64,000 bases of DNA, taken from assembly GCA_003991915.1 (NCBI GenBank), contig RQTK01000176.1, positions 252,544-316,543 on the forward strand, in the 5' to 3' direction. Below the pieces are notes generated by a model, which saw only the letters and a program-made list of their open reading frames with translations, was not told where the DNA came from and searched no databases. The translations under genes and the position numbers were made by a program. How positions within the stretch are numbered: position 1 is the stretch's first letter; each line of letters starts with the position of its first letter. Below are positions 37,501 to 51,300 of the stretch, piece by piece. The DNA comes from Elysia chlorotica (Eukaryota; Mollusca; Gastropoda; Plakobranchidae).

Positions 37501-40500
37501 ACTGATAGATGTTTGTGTGTATTTGGTAGGCGTAAACCTTTCACTTTATTTCTAAGGAGTACTCTCTTGTCATCAGATTCAGATTTTACATTGGATGTTT
37601 TATCTACATCAAGTTCTTCTTTAGCTTTTTCATACTGGTTCACAGGAGTTTTATTTATTTCCATCAAACCGCTGCTGCTCATATCATGTGAACCCAAGGA
37701 CTTTTTCTTGACATGAGAAGATCTGTCCTGGAGATCTCTTCGACTCATCCGACCACGTCCAGAATGAGCATTTCTCACATTCCTTTTGGGTTCACCACAT
37801 ATGTCCTCCACGCTATGTGAACAGTTATGCTGCTGTGGGGTTTTTCTAGGGTGACCAGTTTGCTGCTGCACTAAAAGGTTTTCAGCATTTATGTTTGCAG
37901 AGGTACATCTTTCATTTAGCTGCTTTTCACTACCAGTACAATCTTCGTCGTCATCTGAGTCGTTTAACAATGGCAAACTTGCAGATCTAGAAGCGATGGA
38001 TTTATTTTTTGCTGAAACTTCACTCTTCTCCTCTTTTACGCAACTATGATTTTCATTTTCATGATTTCCAAGTTGAGAAAGGAAGCTTCCATTGCTAATT
38101 GCACGGCTCATCTCTGATATTTGATATTCTATGTTCTCATCACTTATTCTGAATTGATTATTTCTGTGAAACTCATAATCTTCATTGTCTGTGTCATCCA
38201 AATCCGACTTGACTAGATCAGAATTTGTTTTGTCTTTCACTTTGGGTCCATTGCCACTTGTTTTGTCGCCTGCCGAACTACTGCACTTGGCATCCTGATT
38301 GTTCAGAGCATTTTGTTTGTCCGTGGAGGAGCGTTTACTTGGTGACGCATGAATTGACCCTGCCCCACCACACCGAACCACTAGCTCACTGATATCTGCG
38401 GACGTGATAGGGTTGGCTCGCAGAGCCTTGCGAAAACTGGTTGCTCGCTTAGTTATCAAATCAGAGTCCTCAGGAATGTCATCCCCATTGTCCTCTGCAT
38501 CATTCCGGATTTCATTGAGTTTAGTTTCAGAGCTAGTCTGATAGTTAGAACTGGAATTAAGAGTTGATGACAAAGATTCTGGTGAAGACATCAAAGATGT
38601 TGCCACATGAGATGTTAGTGATGATAGTGAAGATGAAGAATTTCCCAGTGTTGATGTATGAGAAAGGTGTTCATGCTGACTGGTTTTCTCTGGAGTGCTG
38701 GTCTTTACAGTTCCTGATTTTCGAGATTCTTTGTGGGGCTTTTTACTATTCAGGTTGCTATGTTCGAAAAGCTCTTGGTGAGTAGTCTCTGAGAGGGGTG
38801 TAGTAGGGAGACTCACTGTGTGGCTCTGACTTCTTTTCTTAGACATCTGTTTGACAGAATATAATAAAACAGTTCTTTATATGTTTGAAAATAATAAAAA
38901 TTATGGTGTTTAACAATAAGAGTGTTAGCTATGTTCAAAATTTCAATGTTATTTGTTTAATACAGTCATTTTATATGATGGTGAAACGTAAAAAAAAAAA
39001 ATTGAACTTGAAAAAAAACTGCTTCTGCTTTCTCATACTATAATAAAATCTTTCAATATTGATTTGATAAACTTTTGAAATTATTTAAATCAGTGAATAC
39101 CAATAGTACACATCAATGGCTGCTCATATAAAAGAAACAACAGAAAATGTAAAGTCATAATATTAAAACAAGTTTCTCACTCTGACCTGTTTAATAAGAA
39201 ACTTGCGTTGAGAATCAGGCGACTTGCTCTCAGCCCTCCGCGCTAGCTCAGGGGACAACTTGCTGATCTCAACACCCTTTTCTCCCTGTAATCATACAGT
39301 TTTATGAGTTAACAGTAGTCCGTGACAAATCAGAGTAGAACAAACAAATACATTTATAAACTTTTCAATAATATTTACAACACATAATCTTGTCGATATA
39401 TCTGTAGTTTTATAGTTTTAAATGCAAAATGGCTTTCTCTTTTATATGATTTTTTGTATATCTGTCTATTTATATTGCTCATTACATAAAACTAACAATC
39501 TTTGCTTTTTTAAATACTAGCTAGTATATTGATATCTATTTATTTTTGAATCACACAATTTATTTGAACAGATTTTGAAGGAAATATTATTATCTTGATT
39601 CCTAGTATACTTGTAGATATGATCAGATGAGAATTCTTACAATCTCATTCTTTTCGTATGGGGATTACTTTTAACCTCTAGTGTTTTGTTTTATTCGAAA
39701 ATTTTTACAATCCAGATTATCTACTGATTGTTTGGAAATCAACTAAAATTAATCTGACCCAAACAATTACACAGTAGGCTATATTTGGATATGAATGGTA
39801 TTTAGTCAAAGTGAATGTCATCGTTCCTAAAGTTTTTCAGGCATTATTTCGTGCATCCATCTGTTCGTCAGCCGCTTACCTTTTTGTTATTTGCACCTGT
39901 GAAAGATAAGAAATTTGTATTAGGATTAATTTTTAAAGTTTCTCAAGGCGTTTTTGAGATTATCCTTTAACATCGTTAGTTTCTATGTAATTACCAGTAG
40001 GCCTATAGTTTTAAATCAAACATTATAACACTAGTTAACTTATTGATATAGAATTGGAAAGAGACAGGGTAGAAAAAATTGTCTTATCTCTAAACCTTTC
40101 AATTTGCATCATTTTTGTTATTTGAATATTTAATGCAAGAAAAGAAAAGAAACTGACTTGATAAGGAATTTATAGCAATAGGCATTTTTGTCTTACTTTG
40201 AAAAAATAAAAAAGCACTATTATGTGATTTAGTTCATTTTCCAAAAAGACTTAGGAAAATCCATAATGTAAATATTCTCTTGAACAAGGGGCAGAACATT
40301 TAATAATTTACAAAGACTTACCTTTCCTTGCTCTTTGTGGTTTGAGAAGGCTGAAATCTGTTTAGGAAAAGAAAATAGAAGATAAAAATTAGCACTTTTA
40401 GCATTTTAATGTACACGTTATGGGATTTCAGGTAGCATGACATTTGTGAAAATGAGTACCTCTGATAAAAATAATAATAAGAGGGGTTCTGTTTTAATAA

Positions 40501-43500
40501 CCTTTCATGATTGTTAAGAAGATATGAACAACTGCTTCAAAAGAGATATAATAAAATAAATACAAACCATAGAAACCATAGAAAATAGAAACGGTGATTT
40601 AGGATACATGTAAAATTATTCTGACTGTGTTCTTAAAATAATACTCAAAATGCTTTGATAATGCTAAAGAGTTTGTCAGCAAATATTGAAAATAACATTA
40701 CCTGGAAGCCTAGGCCCTGACTTCCTGCGGAAACGCCTTTTCTCCAGATACTCTGGGGCTGTGTGCTGATTTTTTCTCACTGCTTCCAGCGCCTCTTTAG
40801 TAACATAGTCTGGTGACAAACAAATGCATCCTCAACTCACAAACTAAGGAAATACTGCATTATCTTATGATAGAATTAGCACAACTAGGTTGTCACTTTG
40901 TGAACACAGTGCCTTTCTATCAGTTTATAATTTTTTGGTCTGAACAAACTTTCTCATTTTTGTCTCTTACTTCTTTCTATCTAACAACAAATCTATAAGT
41001 ACATCTACCTCGTTATATTTTCCACACCTTTTTTTCTATTTGTCTATCAATCTTTGTGCCTGCTTATGTAAACCTATCTTTTCTTTGTAACAATCCACCA
41101 ATCCGTTTTTTTTCCCTCATTATATAAAAAAAAAACTTGCAGAAAAGATAATGTACAGACTAATAAAAGCGCCTTATAGGGAAATTGACAGAGGCATTGA
41201 AAGCAGCAAAGAATCATGAAGTGTGAATAGACATAATCACCACGTTACAAAAACAACACTTTTCTTAATGGGATGGATTTCAAAAGACAGTAGATGAGCC
41301 AAATGAGCCAAGCAAGGCATACCGTCGTCGTGGTTCCTGCCCAACTGCATGACTAAGCTCTTCACACTGTCTGGGATCTTCGCCTTGTAGCTCTCCAGGA
41401 TGAGGCGCTTCATCTCCTGGCACCAGCGGCGCTTCTGCTCCATGTTCCTGGCCTGAGAATAATTAGTTTTACTTTTATCAGCTCACAATAAAAAATATTA
41501 GGATGTGACACAAAAGTTTACAGGTTTAAAAGAACTATAAAATGCAGTGTTTTGGTTTGATCCCTGATAGCTTGAAGATATACGATAAAGCCGATTCGAC
41601 GTAATAGTAGAATAGATTGTATTGATTACACCAGTGATGACTTGATTTGATACAATAATTGTTATCAGATTATATGATCACAGAATGCATTGTACCAGTG
41701 ATGGCTTCATGAGACAGAAGTTTTTGTCCATTTTATTAAAATATTATGCATTTGTTTGGTTTGATCTGTGATGGGCATGATTTTTTCGTATATACAGTGC
41801 AATATCAGAATGCTTGGTTCATAGTGCTGGTTTGATAAGTTATGGTTTCAAAAGGCAAAAAAACACAACAAAAGGAATTTATTTCCTTTAAAAAAGCAAA
41901 TTGCTGCTTCCTATATTTCTGCCTACCTGCAGGGTGTACTGTGCTCGAGGATTGTCGAACGGAATGGTATGGAAGCTTAAAGGCTCGTTTGGTATCACTT
42001 CTACAAGCATCAGATTGGAGCACTGTGGATTTAAGGAACATATTTCACACACATATTAAGTAAAACTCAAAATACTGGTGATTGCGTTAAATAAACAATA
42101 ACCAAGAGTTTTTATGATACCTGTGAATGCTATAGCGCCAAGTATAAGTTATATCCAGTCTAAAGCAAAAATAAAAAAAGCTTAAAGGTATTGGACAATA
42201 ATCAATGAAGTTCATAAATGTACATACATGTAATTTCACTGTATTGATGATGATTAATTTTGCTAACGTTATAATTATGAAAAATAGTTAAACCTGAGAA
42301 ACTTCTTTTCTCTTTTTATCTTTCCTATAATTATGAGTGAGTAGTGTTTACCCTTATGAAGGTCTTGCAGCTGAGCATTCCGCCCTCCTTCTTCTTGCTG
42401 ATGAGAAGTCCTCGCTCAAATAGAAACACTTGTCTTGAAGCTTTGGCACCATACACCCGAAATGTGCTCTGCGTACACCAAAGGAACAGTTTGGGTTTTT
42501 AAAAAAGTATTACCATGCTTATAGTGTGCAGTTTTCCTCTTTAAATATGGATAATCTTGGAACGGTTATATGATTTTTAAAACAGGAAGTGAAATATGCA
42601 TCCGAATTTTATAAAACATAATTTAATCTAGCCTTACTACTCATAATTATGTCACAATGATGACAAACAGATGGTAACTGGCAAGGTAATTTTCACTAAA
42701 AGCAACGCTGCTTATTTAATAATGTACATAGAGCAATGAAATTTAGCAAGAACGAGGAATAGCGATATAGTCTAGTAAACTATCGAAGAGGAGTATGTAT
42801 AACATATCTTAGACTTTTACAGTAATTGGCATAGCCCTAAATGGTGTCCGCGTTTTCTTAAATTTGTGTATGCATCATTTTATGCGTGTTCCGATACGAC
42901 TTAATTCCCCCACAAACGGTGAAACCCATTCCTTACCTCCAGCACGAGGTCCCCTAGGCGCGTGAGGTCCTCTCCCACATAGTCCTCCAGCTGGCTCTGG
43001 ATCTCCTGTATCCTCACTGCGTGCTCGTGCTTGCGCTTCATCTCGTTGATGTGGCTCGCCATGTGCGTCATGTGCTGGAACGCCTGCTCCAATATGGCCG
43101 ACGCACCACATCCGGGTCCAGAGGTACTCGACACTGTGCTTGACGTTGATCCCCGCTCGGATCTGCTGCCGCTGCCGCCATTTTCTTTTTCGCAGTTCTT
43201 CACGATGTTCTTCAAATGATTGAAAATGTTTAGGTCATGTTTTTAATGTTTTTGTCATGAAAATATAGACATTCTAGTTTTTAACATTGTGTTCCAATTT
43301 CTTTAGTCAATACCTAAAGAGTGACACGTATAATCCATTTATAGGATAAGGAAAGCATATTATACTTTATTTCCGACAATACTTCGATATTTTCAAAACT
43401 TAGTCAACAATATCGGCCTAATTATATCAGACAGTTTATTCACATTTTTTTACGAATGTATCCATCGCCATTGCAATCATTTTATCGTTAACCTTTTTCA

Positions 43501-46500
43501 GCATTACCATGAAGCTTGACAATTGCATTCATTCCCACGTTCACAGCGGGAAGCTGTAGTCTTCAGTTGAAGCTGAACCTTCAGTAGTCCCAAATGTTCT
43601 AGAACTTCTCTGAACAATTTGATAAAATAAGTCAAGCTTTAAAAAACAAAACTAACACACACAAAAAACCCAATGACAACACGTAATTAAAACTTAGGAT
43701 GATCCGGGCACATTGACAACTCTGGCAGGCCATCAATTAAAAAAATGTATTTAAAGAATGGATGCAATGAGCGCAGCCCGCACCCACCTGCAACAATAGA
43801 TGGTATTTGAGTATCCTCTGTACAGGCCGCAGCAGGTAGGCGCCCAGCGGAAGGCCGTGCCCTAGAGCCAGTTGTCTCTCTTTGCACAGCTCGCTGAGCT
43901 CGGGGTGCTGCATGAAGCGGGTGAGAACCTCCACCGCTCTGACAGCGGGCGACAAGAAAGAGTGTTGGCGTTAAAAAAACAACAGCATTACAACATGCAT
44001 GCATAGCTAATAGCTGACAAGGTGGTGTCAATTCATCCGAAGGTAAACATATTCACTGGAAGTTAAAGGTGAGGATCAGTACATGAGAAAATCAAGTATC
44101 AGAGATCAATACGCGTAGAGGGCACTCTTCTTATTATCTCCGGTTAGTTTTACGTCCCCTAGGTTACCCGTAGCATCAACAGTTGGTTAGTTAGTTTCCT
44201 AACGTCCAAAGTCCAACGTCAGCACCAGTTGAGATCCGAACGACGGACCTGCCGCTCCACAGTCAAGCGCATTAATAAACGACTAAATCCATTGACGTTT
44301 TTGTAGCTTTACACCCCCTACAATTACTGCAGGATCCTATAATGTTTGGGTAAAAGGAAAACACATCTTTCATTCGACCACGGCCATTCTGCCCGTCAGA
44401 CTATAAAACTACTGATGAGCTATTCAAGACCATAAATTATTAGTCTTGAAAGTAACGCTGATAATCTGTATGATAATCACAGATAGCTTGGACAAGCAGT
44501 TTGAGCTAGACAGACGCGATAGATGCGCTTTATGTCATGCTGACATGTTCAGTCTTATAACCCCCACTCAAACGCCTTATAACCCCACCCCACCCCCCTA
44601 AAATTAAGACGGATGATGATCTCACAGAGGGGGAGGGGGGGGTCTTTAAATTCCAAGATATAGGCCTATCTCCAAGTTTATAGCTTTAACAAAGAAGCGA
44701 TATACAAGACATCAAGAAATCCTTTCCCCCAAAATAAACTGAGAAAGACGAAAGGCACAACATTTTTAAATAAGAAAAAGTATGAACATAATAGGTGAAG
44801 TAAGCCCAGGCGTTGTGTTTATGTGATTACGCGAAATGAGTCAAGACAAAGAGAAACTTGAAACTCTCCTCTCAGGGCCCTGTCGCCGTAAAGATTCCCG
44901 TGGCGAGCCTGGGAGACGTGAAACCAGGATCACAGGGGATCTTCTTAGAACGGAACACGAGCCCCCGTCACACCTTCAGTTGTTTGATGTTTCATTGAAG
45001 GCAGACTTTATCACATCATGACGGAAAGAGCGGAATAGAAAATACCACGCCTTCCCAATCATGTGCCCTTTAGCTTGAAAAGCCATAATGAACAAAAAAG
45101 CAGATTTATAACACATTCTTTCTCCTTTCATTATTCGTTTTATTGTATTTTGCCCTAAACTTCGTTCGGATTTTTTTTAAAGCAAACCCTAGCTGGTATA
45201 GTTATCTTAAGAAAACTTCGGCTGGGCAATTATTTCTTTCCGTCGAGGCTTCTGTGATCACCTTGATGCCTTTAAGATTTATAATATATGAGAAGATCTA
45301 TCTCCCGAAATTTCCTTTACGCCGACGTGCTAACTAGGTACGATTAAAACACGGGGATTATGGGCCGCCAATTCAGAGATCTCTATGAATTGAAGTGTCT
45401 GGCGCCCTTATGTTCTTCACTGGTTCTGCCGGGGCAAATTCAAAATTACTGTGCATCTTTCCAGACACCCAGCGCCAGTTGAGATCCGAACTATTGACCT
45501 ACCGCGAGCTAGTCAAGTGCATTAACAACTTATCTACTGAGGCTCATCTGGTTTTATAAAAAAAATTACCAGAAAAATATATTACATTGATATTGTACAT
45601 ACTTTGGTTCGAAAGGTGGCGGAGAAAATGCATTTTTCAAAGGACAACATGACAATTTTGGAACAGAGATGACACGTGAGTGAACAAAGGGGGACAGTGA
45701 ATAATTTGTTATGAAGGCAAGAATAATGTTTGATAAGCGAATCGATTCGTGTTTTAAAATTGAGCTATAGTCACAAGCTTTTTAGTTAAAAAAAAGGTTT
45801 ATCTCGCGATGTCGCCATGTCTTTATAGCAGGGTAAAAAGATACAAGAGCCAGGGGAGGAAATGCTCTCAAATATTTTGTTTACTTAATTTGTGTGTCTC
45901 CGTCCATGTACGTTAAGAAAATGATAAGAATGTCTACAGTGTGAAACTTCTAAGGAAAACAACAACAAAAACTAACAAAAAAGGAAAAAATCCTGAACAT
46001 TCAACGCCTAAACTAATCAACGTTTTTAGATCGCACAATTTACTATTGATATGACTATGCATCTTACGTGGCACTATTTGGGAGAGATTTGTTGTTATCT
46101 TCAAGGACGAGCTGAGGGATTGACAGGAAATGCATGATCGTTGCAAACCACATCAGGTCACCTATAATTCATCATAACAATCCGCAGAGCGTGACGCGAG
46201 GAAATACTTGCGGTTATAATCTCTGAGCCGCCTCAATTATCTCAAATTATTGCATGGCTTTTGTCACCTCTTCTTCTTTGATTTGAATAGTGGAATAATA
46301 AACAAAAAAATTGAAAGCGCCTGAAGGAGCATGAACATGGTAATCTGTCTTTAGATCCAAATACCGCGAAATGTATAGAGGGATTATTCTGGTAACGTTT
46401 GTTTCCTTGGAGGAGGAAGCGAAACAAATTTGAATTATTGGCATAATTCAATTGCGTGTATCACCTAGATAAGTGACCTAGTGCTGCTGTCAACTGAGCC

Positions 46501-48251
46501 CAGGAAGCGACTTGAGAGACTAGTCAGACTGGGTAGCTAACGGGTATTGCTTGTCGGTTGCTATCCACAGCTAAAAGCGAGGACCGCGAAACTTAAAACA
46601 AAGAGTCGTTCTAACTAATTGTTGGGAAGGCAGAGATTGTATAATCAATATCAAAGGTTATTGTGCGTTGCTGAACCAGAGCTCAATTCAGGTCAAGATG
46701 ACTTTCATACGAAACAAATGAAAAGAATTACGTTCAGTGGCCACATTTTAATACATACTAATTATTCACCGTAAACCAGTCACTTCTTTTAAAATAGATA
46801 CTTAAGTGTTAAGCATACCTTTTAGGTGTTCGCTTGTGATTTTAAACGTTATAAAAAATAATAACAGAAGACAAGAGAAATGAAAAGTCTTAACTTTATG
46901 AGGTAAGATGCTTCACAATAATTATATGATATACATTATTTGACTCAAACTGGAATGTAATCCTAATATGCAATCTCTACAGAATTGAAAGACAAGATAT
47001 TATATCAAAGGGTTACTTCTTCCTATACAGTCACTTTCTGGCTGATCTCGAGCTCACCTCCCTGGACCCTGTCAAAGTCGCCGAGTGCTTCGTCAAACAC
47101 AACGAGGGTTTCGTCATCTACACTGACTACTGCACCAACTACCCCAGGTGAGGCTGCATGAGAAATTAACTCAACAGACCGATCTAGTCCTCAGTAACCC
47201 TTTGATATAGTACTTGGCTTTCAATTCTGTAGAGATTACATTTTTGGATTACATTCCAGTTTGAGTCAAATAATGTATATCATATAATTATTGTGAAGCN
47301 NNNNNNNNNNNNNNNNNNNNNNNNNNNNNNNNNNNNNNNNNNNNNNNNNNNNNNNNNNNNNNNNNNNNNNNNNNNNNNNNNCTTTCCCCTCGGTCTCTGC
47401 CTGTCTGTCTATCTGTCTTCTGTCTGTCTGTTCTGTCTGTCTGTCTGTCTGTCTGTCTGCCTGTCTGTCTGTCTTTATGTCTGTCTGTCTCCCCCCCTCT
47501 CTCTGTCTCCCCTCTCTCTGTCTCCCTCCCCCCCTCACTCTCTCTCTCTTTTTCTCTCTCTCTCTTTCTCTTCCTTTCTTTCTCTCTATCTTCCACCAGA
47601 CAGATAGACAGACAGGCAGAGACAGAGAGGAAGGCATAGAGAGAAGGCGGGAGAGAGAGACAGACAGACAAAGAGAGGCAGAGAGACAGAGGGAGGCAAA
47701 CAGACAGACAAACAGAGACGGGAGGAGGTGTGGTAAACAGGCAACAAAAACATTAGTTTCAGTTTCTTTATATCATTAAGATGGGCGTGCAAAATTGTTA
47801 AACACTTACCAGCCAAATTTAAATATTTCCCTGATGTTTCCAAACAGACAAAGCAGGTCCTCTTTAGCGTCTGTAGACCCTAAGATCTTTTCCATGGGTT
47901 CCAAATAACCCTGCAAGAAAAAAATTTTAACTTTTAAAGAGATTTAGTCATTTTTTTCCTCACCTTTTCAGAGATTGATATTATAAAAAAATTATATTTG
48001 TTTTAGAAATGTACTTTATATCGTGTCATTCAATCCATTAGTTTCTATCTGCCTGACTCTATATTAAATTATCTCTTTAAAATATCTTTTCCCCTCGCCA
48101 TATATGTATAAAACTTTCTTCCCGTATTTCTCTCCTCCCCTTCCTCTCCCTTCATCGCTTGTCCTTCCCATTCTCTTTATCAATCTGTTTTCTCTTTCCT
48201 CCTCTCTATCTTTCTCTCTGTCTCTGTCTGTCTGTCTGTCTCTTTGTGTTT

Positions 48252-48301
<50 letters not shown>

Positions 48302-51300
48302 TCTACAATCTACAACATCCTCCAGCTCGTACAACTGCGTGCGCAATGCAGGCTCCCAAGATAGGATGTCAGTATATGATATTAATCTTGAAAAGAAAAC
48401 AAAAAACAGGCTGGCTGTGTTTAAAACAATACACCTAATTCTTATACAAATACACACCTACAATTTCAGATTAATAATGCATCTGCAATTGTGTAATTAA
48501 CTCTATGGAATGTTATCCTCAAACTTGCTAGTTTTTTTCTGTTCTCTCGGACTACTTTACAAATTAATGAACAATGGCTCCTGCAACAAGGCTAAGGGTT
48601 AAGGGTTAAGGGTTGAGGGTTGAGGCGCCCTCGCCATTGTGACCTGCGGCGTGAGATCAGGTTGATGGGTTGTCTCTTTTGATTAGACAATCATTCTGAC
48701 CAAGACGTTCCACGGCCTCTCATATAAGTTCTTTAACTTGTGTAGCCACTGTCTGAAGTTCGTCTATCGAAACGATTGCCCGCCAAATTATTTCCTAATT
48801 TACAAGTTTGTAAATCATTGAAGCATAATACTATTATGTTAGATTTTCCTAGTCTGGGCTATCATATTACTGATAGATTTTGAGAGAGGCCTTTAAAGTA
48901 ACAGGTTCAAATAACAGACCGAGTCACCGAAGTTCAAAAACATTCGCGTAAAGAATCAAAGTGAGCTAAATCAACGACCCTTTGGGGTCAGTTAAGGCAG
49001 TTTACATTGTTTCTGAGTAGGTTGAACACGCAATAGCACATGCGCTGGCAAAATCAAATTATTAATAACTCTCTTTTTGGTCCCCCCCCAAAAAAACCCA
49101 CGCCTCCGCCGCTTTTCCTATTTAATAAGCCTCTATCTCTCATTCCTCCATTGCCTCACTTTTCTCATCCCTTTATCATTACTTTCCTCGTTACGTATAA
49201 CATTAACAAATGAAAAAAAAAAAAATAAAACGAATGAAAGTAGATACTACAAATGCAGAGTGGAAAAGTGTCGAGGTAGATCGATTCTATTTTAGGATCA
49301 TATTTCCCACATAAATCAGAGTCCGAAGTCGTTTGGGGATCAGGCGAGAGCTAACGCGGACACATTTATGTTGATGTGATTTTTGCAAAGTTTCTGATGA
49401 TAGTTTTTTCACGTATACATCTTGATTTGCAACTGTGTGTCAAAATACAAGCGATCATTGGGGAGACATGAGGAGGTTTATCTTACTGAGAGGCGAGTCT
49501 ATTTTTAGTATCCCCCATAAGGGCAAAACTGCTAAAAAATAGTCTTGCTGCAATTTTTTTCTTTCTAAATTTACACATTTGTAAATCATTGAAGCCTGAT
49601 ACTATAATGTTAGACTTTTCTAGTCTGGGCTATCATATTAGTGGTAGATTTCGAGAGAGGCTTTTATAGTAAAAGGTTAAATAATTAGGCCTACTAAACA
49701 ATGACATAAAAAACACGGAAATAGAAATCTTACATGAAAATGTATGTTTAAAAATGAATATTTGAAAAATACTTCCTACCAGTCATTTTTTCGCTTTTAT
49801 TGACACGATGTGCAGTTGAACTTCAGCGTAACGTGCCGCTTATATTGTTAGTTAAAATCGTTTATAACAATAGCACATGATATAGAAAATCAAATTGATA
49901 ATATCTTAACTCTATTTTTGGTCCTCACTGTTTAGAGACATAATTATATAAAAATAGTCTTGCTGCATAGCTTGGGTTTGGGAGGGGGGGGGGAGGAAAA
50001 CTAACGCCTGTCATTCATAGCACATTCTAAATACAAGATACCTTTGTGATAGCATTAACACAAAAAGCGGCTTTACAAAGTGGAAACGGAAGAGTGTTGT
50101 CCATTGATATCATTGTTATCAAAGCGCATAACCAGGAACAGCTTCGGCGTTCTCACAGTTTAAAAAAAATAGATACACTGTACCATATTTTTAGCCATAA
50201 AGACGCGTTCATAGCGAATTAATTTAAATTAAAAAAAAAGAATGGCATGCATCAAAAACTGGTTTCCCCATTGTAACTGCAACTTACATATCACTAGCAC
50301 TCAAAGATAAGATAAGCGTTGTAATGACGGCGAGATAATTACTTTGATCTACACATTCTTGGACAAAATGTTTGGCTGGGTATAATCTGTAAAATCTGAA
50401 CTATTATCCGCATTCTCACAACTCAAATGAATGTTATTGTTTTTATGCTTGAAACAGATATTTTATCTGAAGATAAAATGGCCGTGAAATTGCCAATACT
50501 AAGACAGGTTCTATAATACATCTTCCAACATTACAGGAAAATGAAACTGCCCTTTGGTAAAGTAGATTTATATGCAAACACTGCGAGATCAATTAAAATC
50601 TCACTTGCACGGATGGCTAGATTATATGTCTGTGAAATAATTAGGATGGTGAAAGGAGGTGTGGAAGTAACGAATGTGAACTTTTCCCTAGTACCAGACA
50701 GTCAGGTATTAAACGTTATTAACTTCGCTAAAATGGGGCTTTGAACTTACCTCAATAATATCCTTGAGACTGGCGATGTAGGTTCGCTCTGACTCTAGGA
50801 TCTCCGCCACGACTCTCTGTACATAGCTCACGTATCCAGATCCCGCTGACTTGACATCGGCCGAGGAGGAGCTACCCTCTCGCTTCTTCCCACCCTTAGA
50901 AGAATGTCCGGTGGATATGCGCTGCCCAGTGGATGAACGCAAGGGTGAAGTAGGGGGAGACAATGACTTAGTGGTTGTGGAGGTGGTGGTAGGTTGGGAG
51001 GATACACCAGTCTGTGGAGAGGATTGGGTTTTCGGGGGTTCTTCGTGTGCTTTTCCAGATTGGGACTTTACTTTGTCTATTTCACAAGTGGTATCCATTA
51101 GTTCTACGGAGTCAACACACGATGGTTCTGGTTTCTCAGATTGCCTTTCAGGTGAATTACCATTCTGTCCTCCCTGCTTCCTCTGGCGTTCCTCCAACTG
51201 CCGCATGTGCTCCTCGTAGTTTGAGAAGAACCGCTTTCGGGCCTCAGTCTTGGAGAAGCTGCTGGAACGGCGAGCGCCAGAATTGCTGCTCCTGTTAGCA

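Noticed and set aside
38844..38846. ATG at the start of the giant exon as a translation start
   Set aside because: It follows directly after a splice acceptor and is in phase with the upstream exon at 39187-39285, so it is internal.
44836..45021. 61-codon plus-strand frame with normal composition ([12 protein letters not shown]...)
   Set aside because: No splice sites in matching phase and no family recognised. It lies in a RhoGEF intron among SINE fragments.
47266..47843. Several frames of 100 or more codons around the gap
   Set aside because: They are translations of CTGT/GACA microsatellites and of N runs. Only the short exon 47810-47910 is real here.
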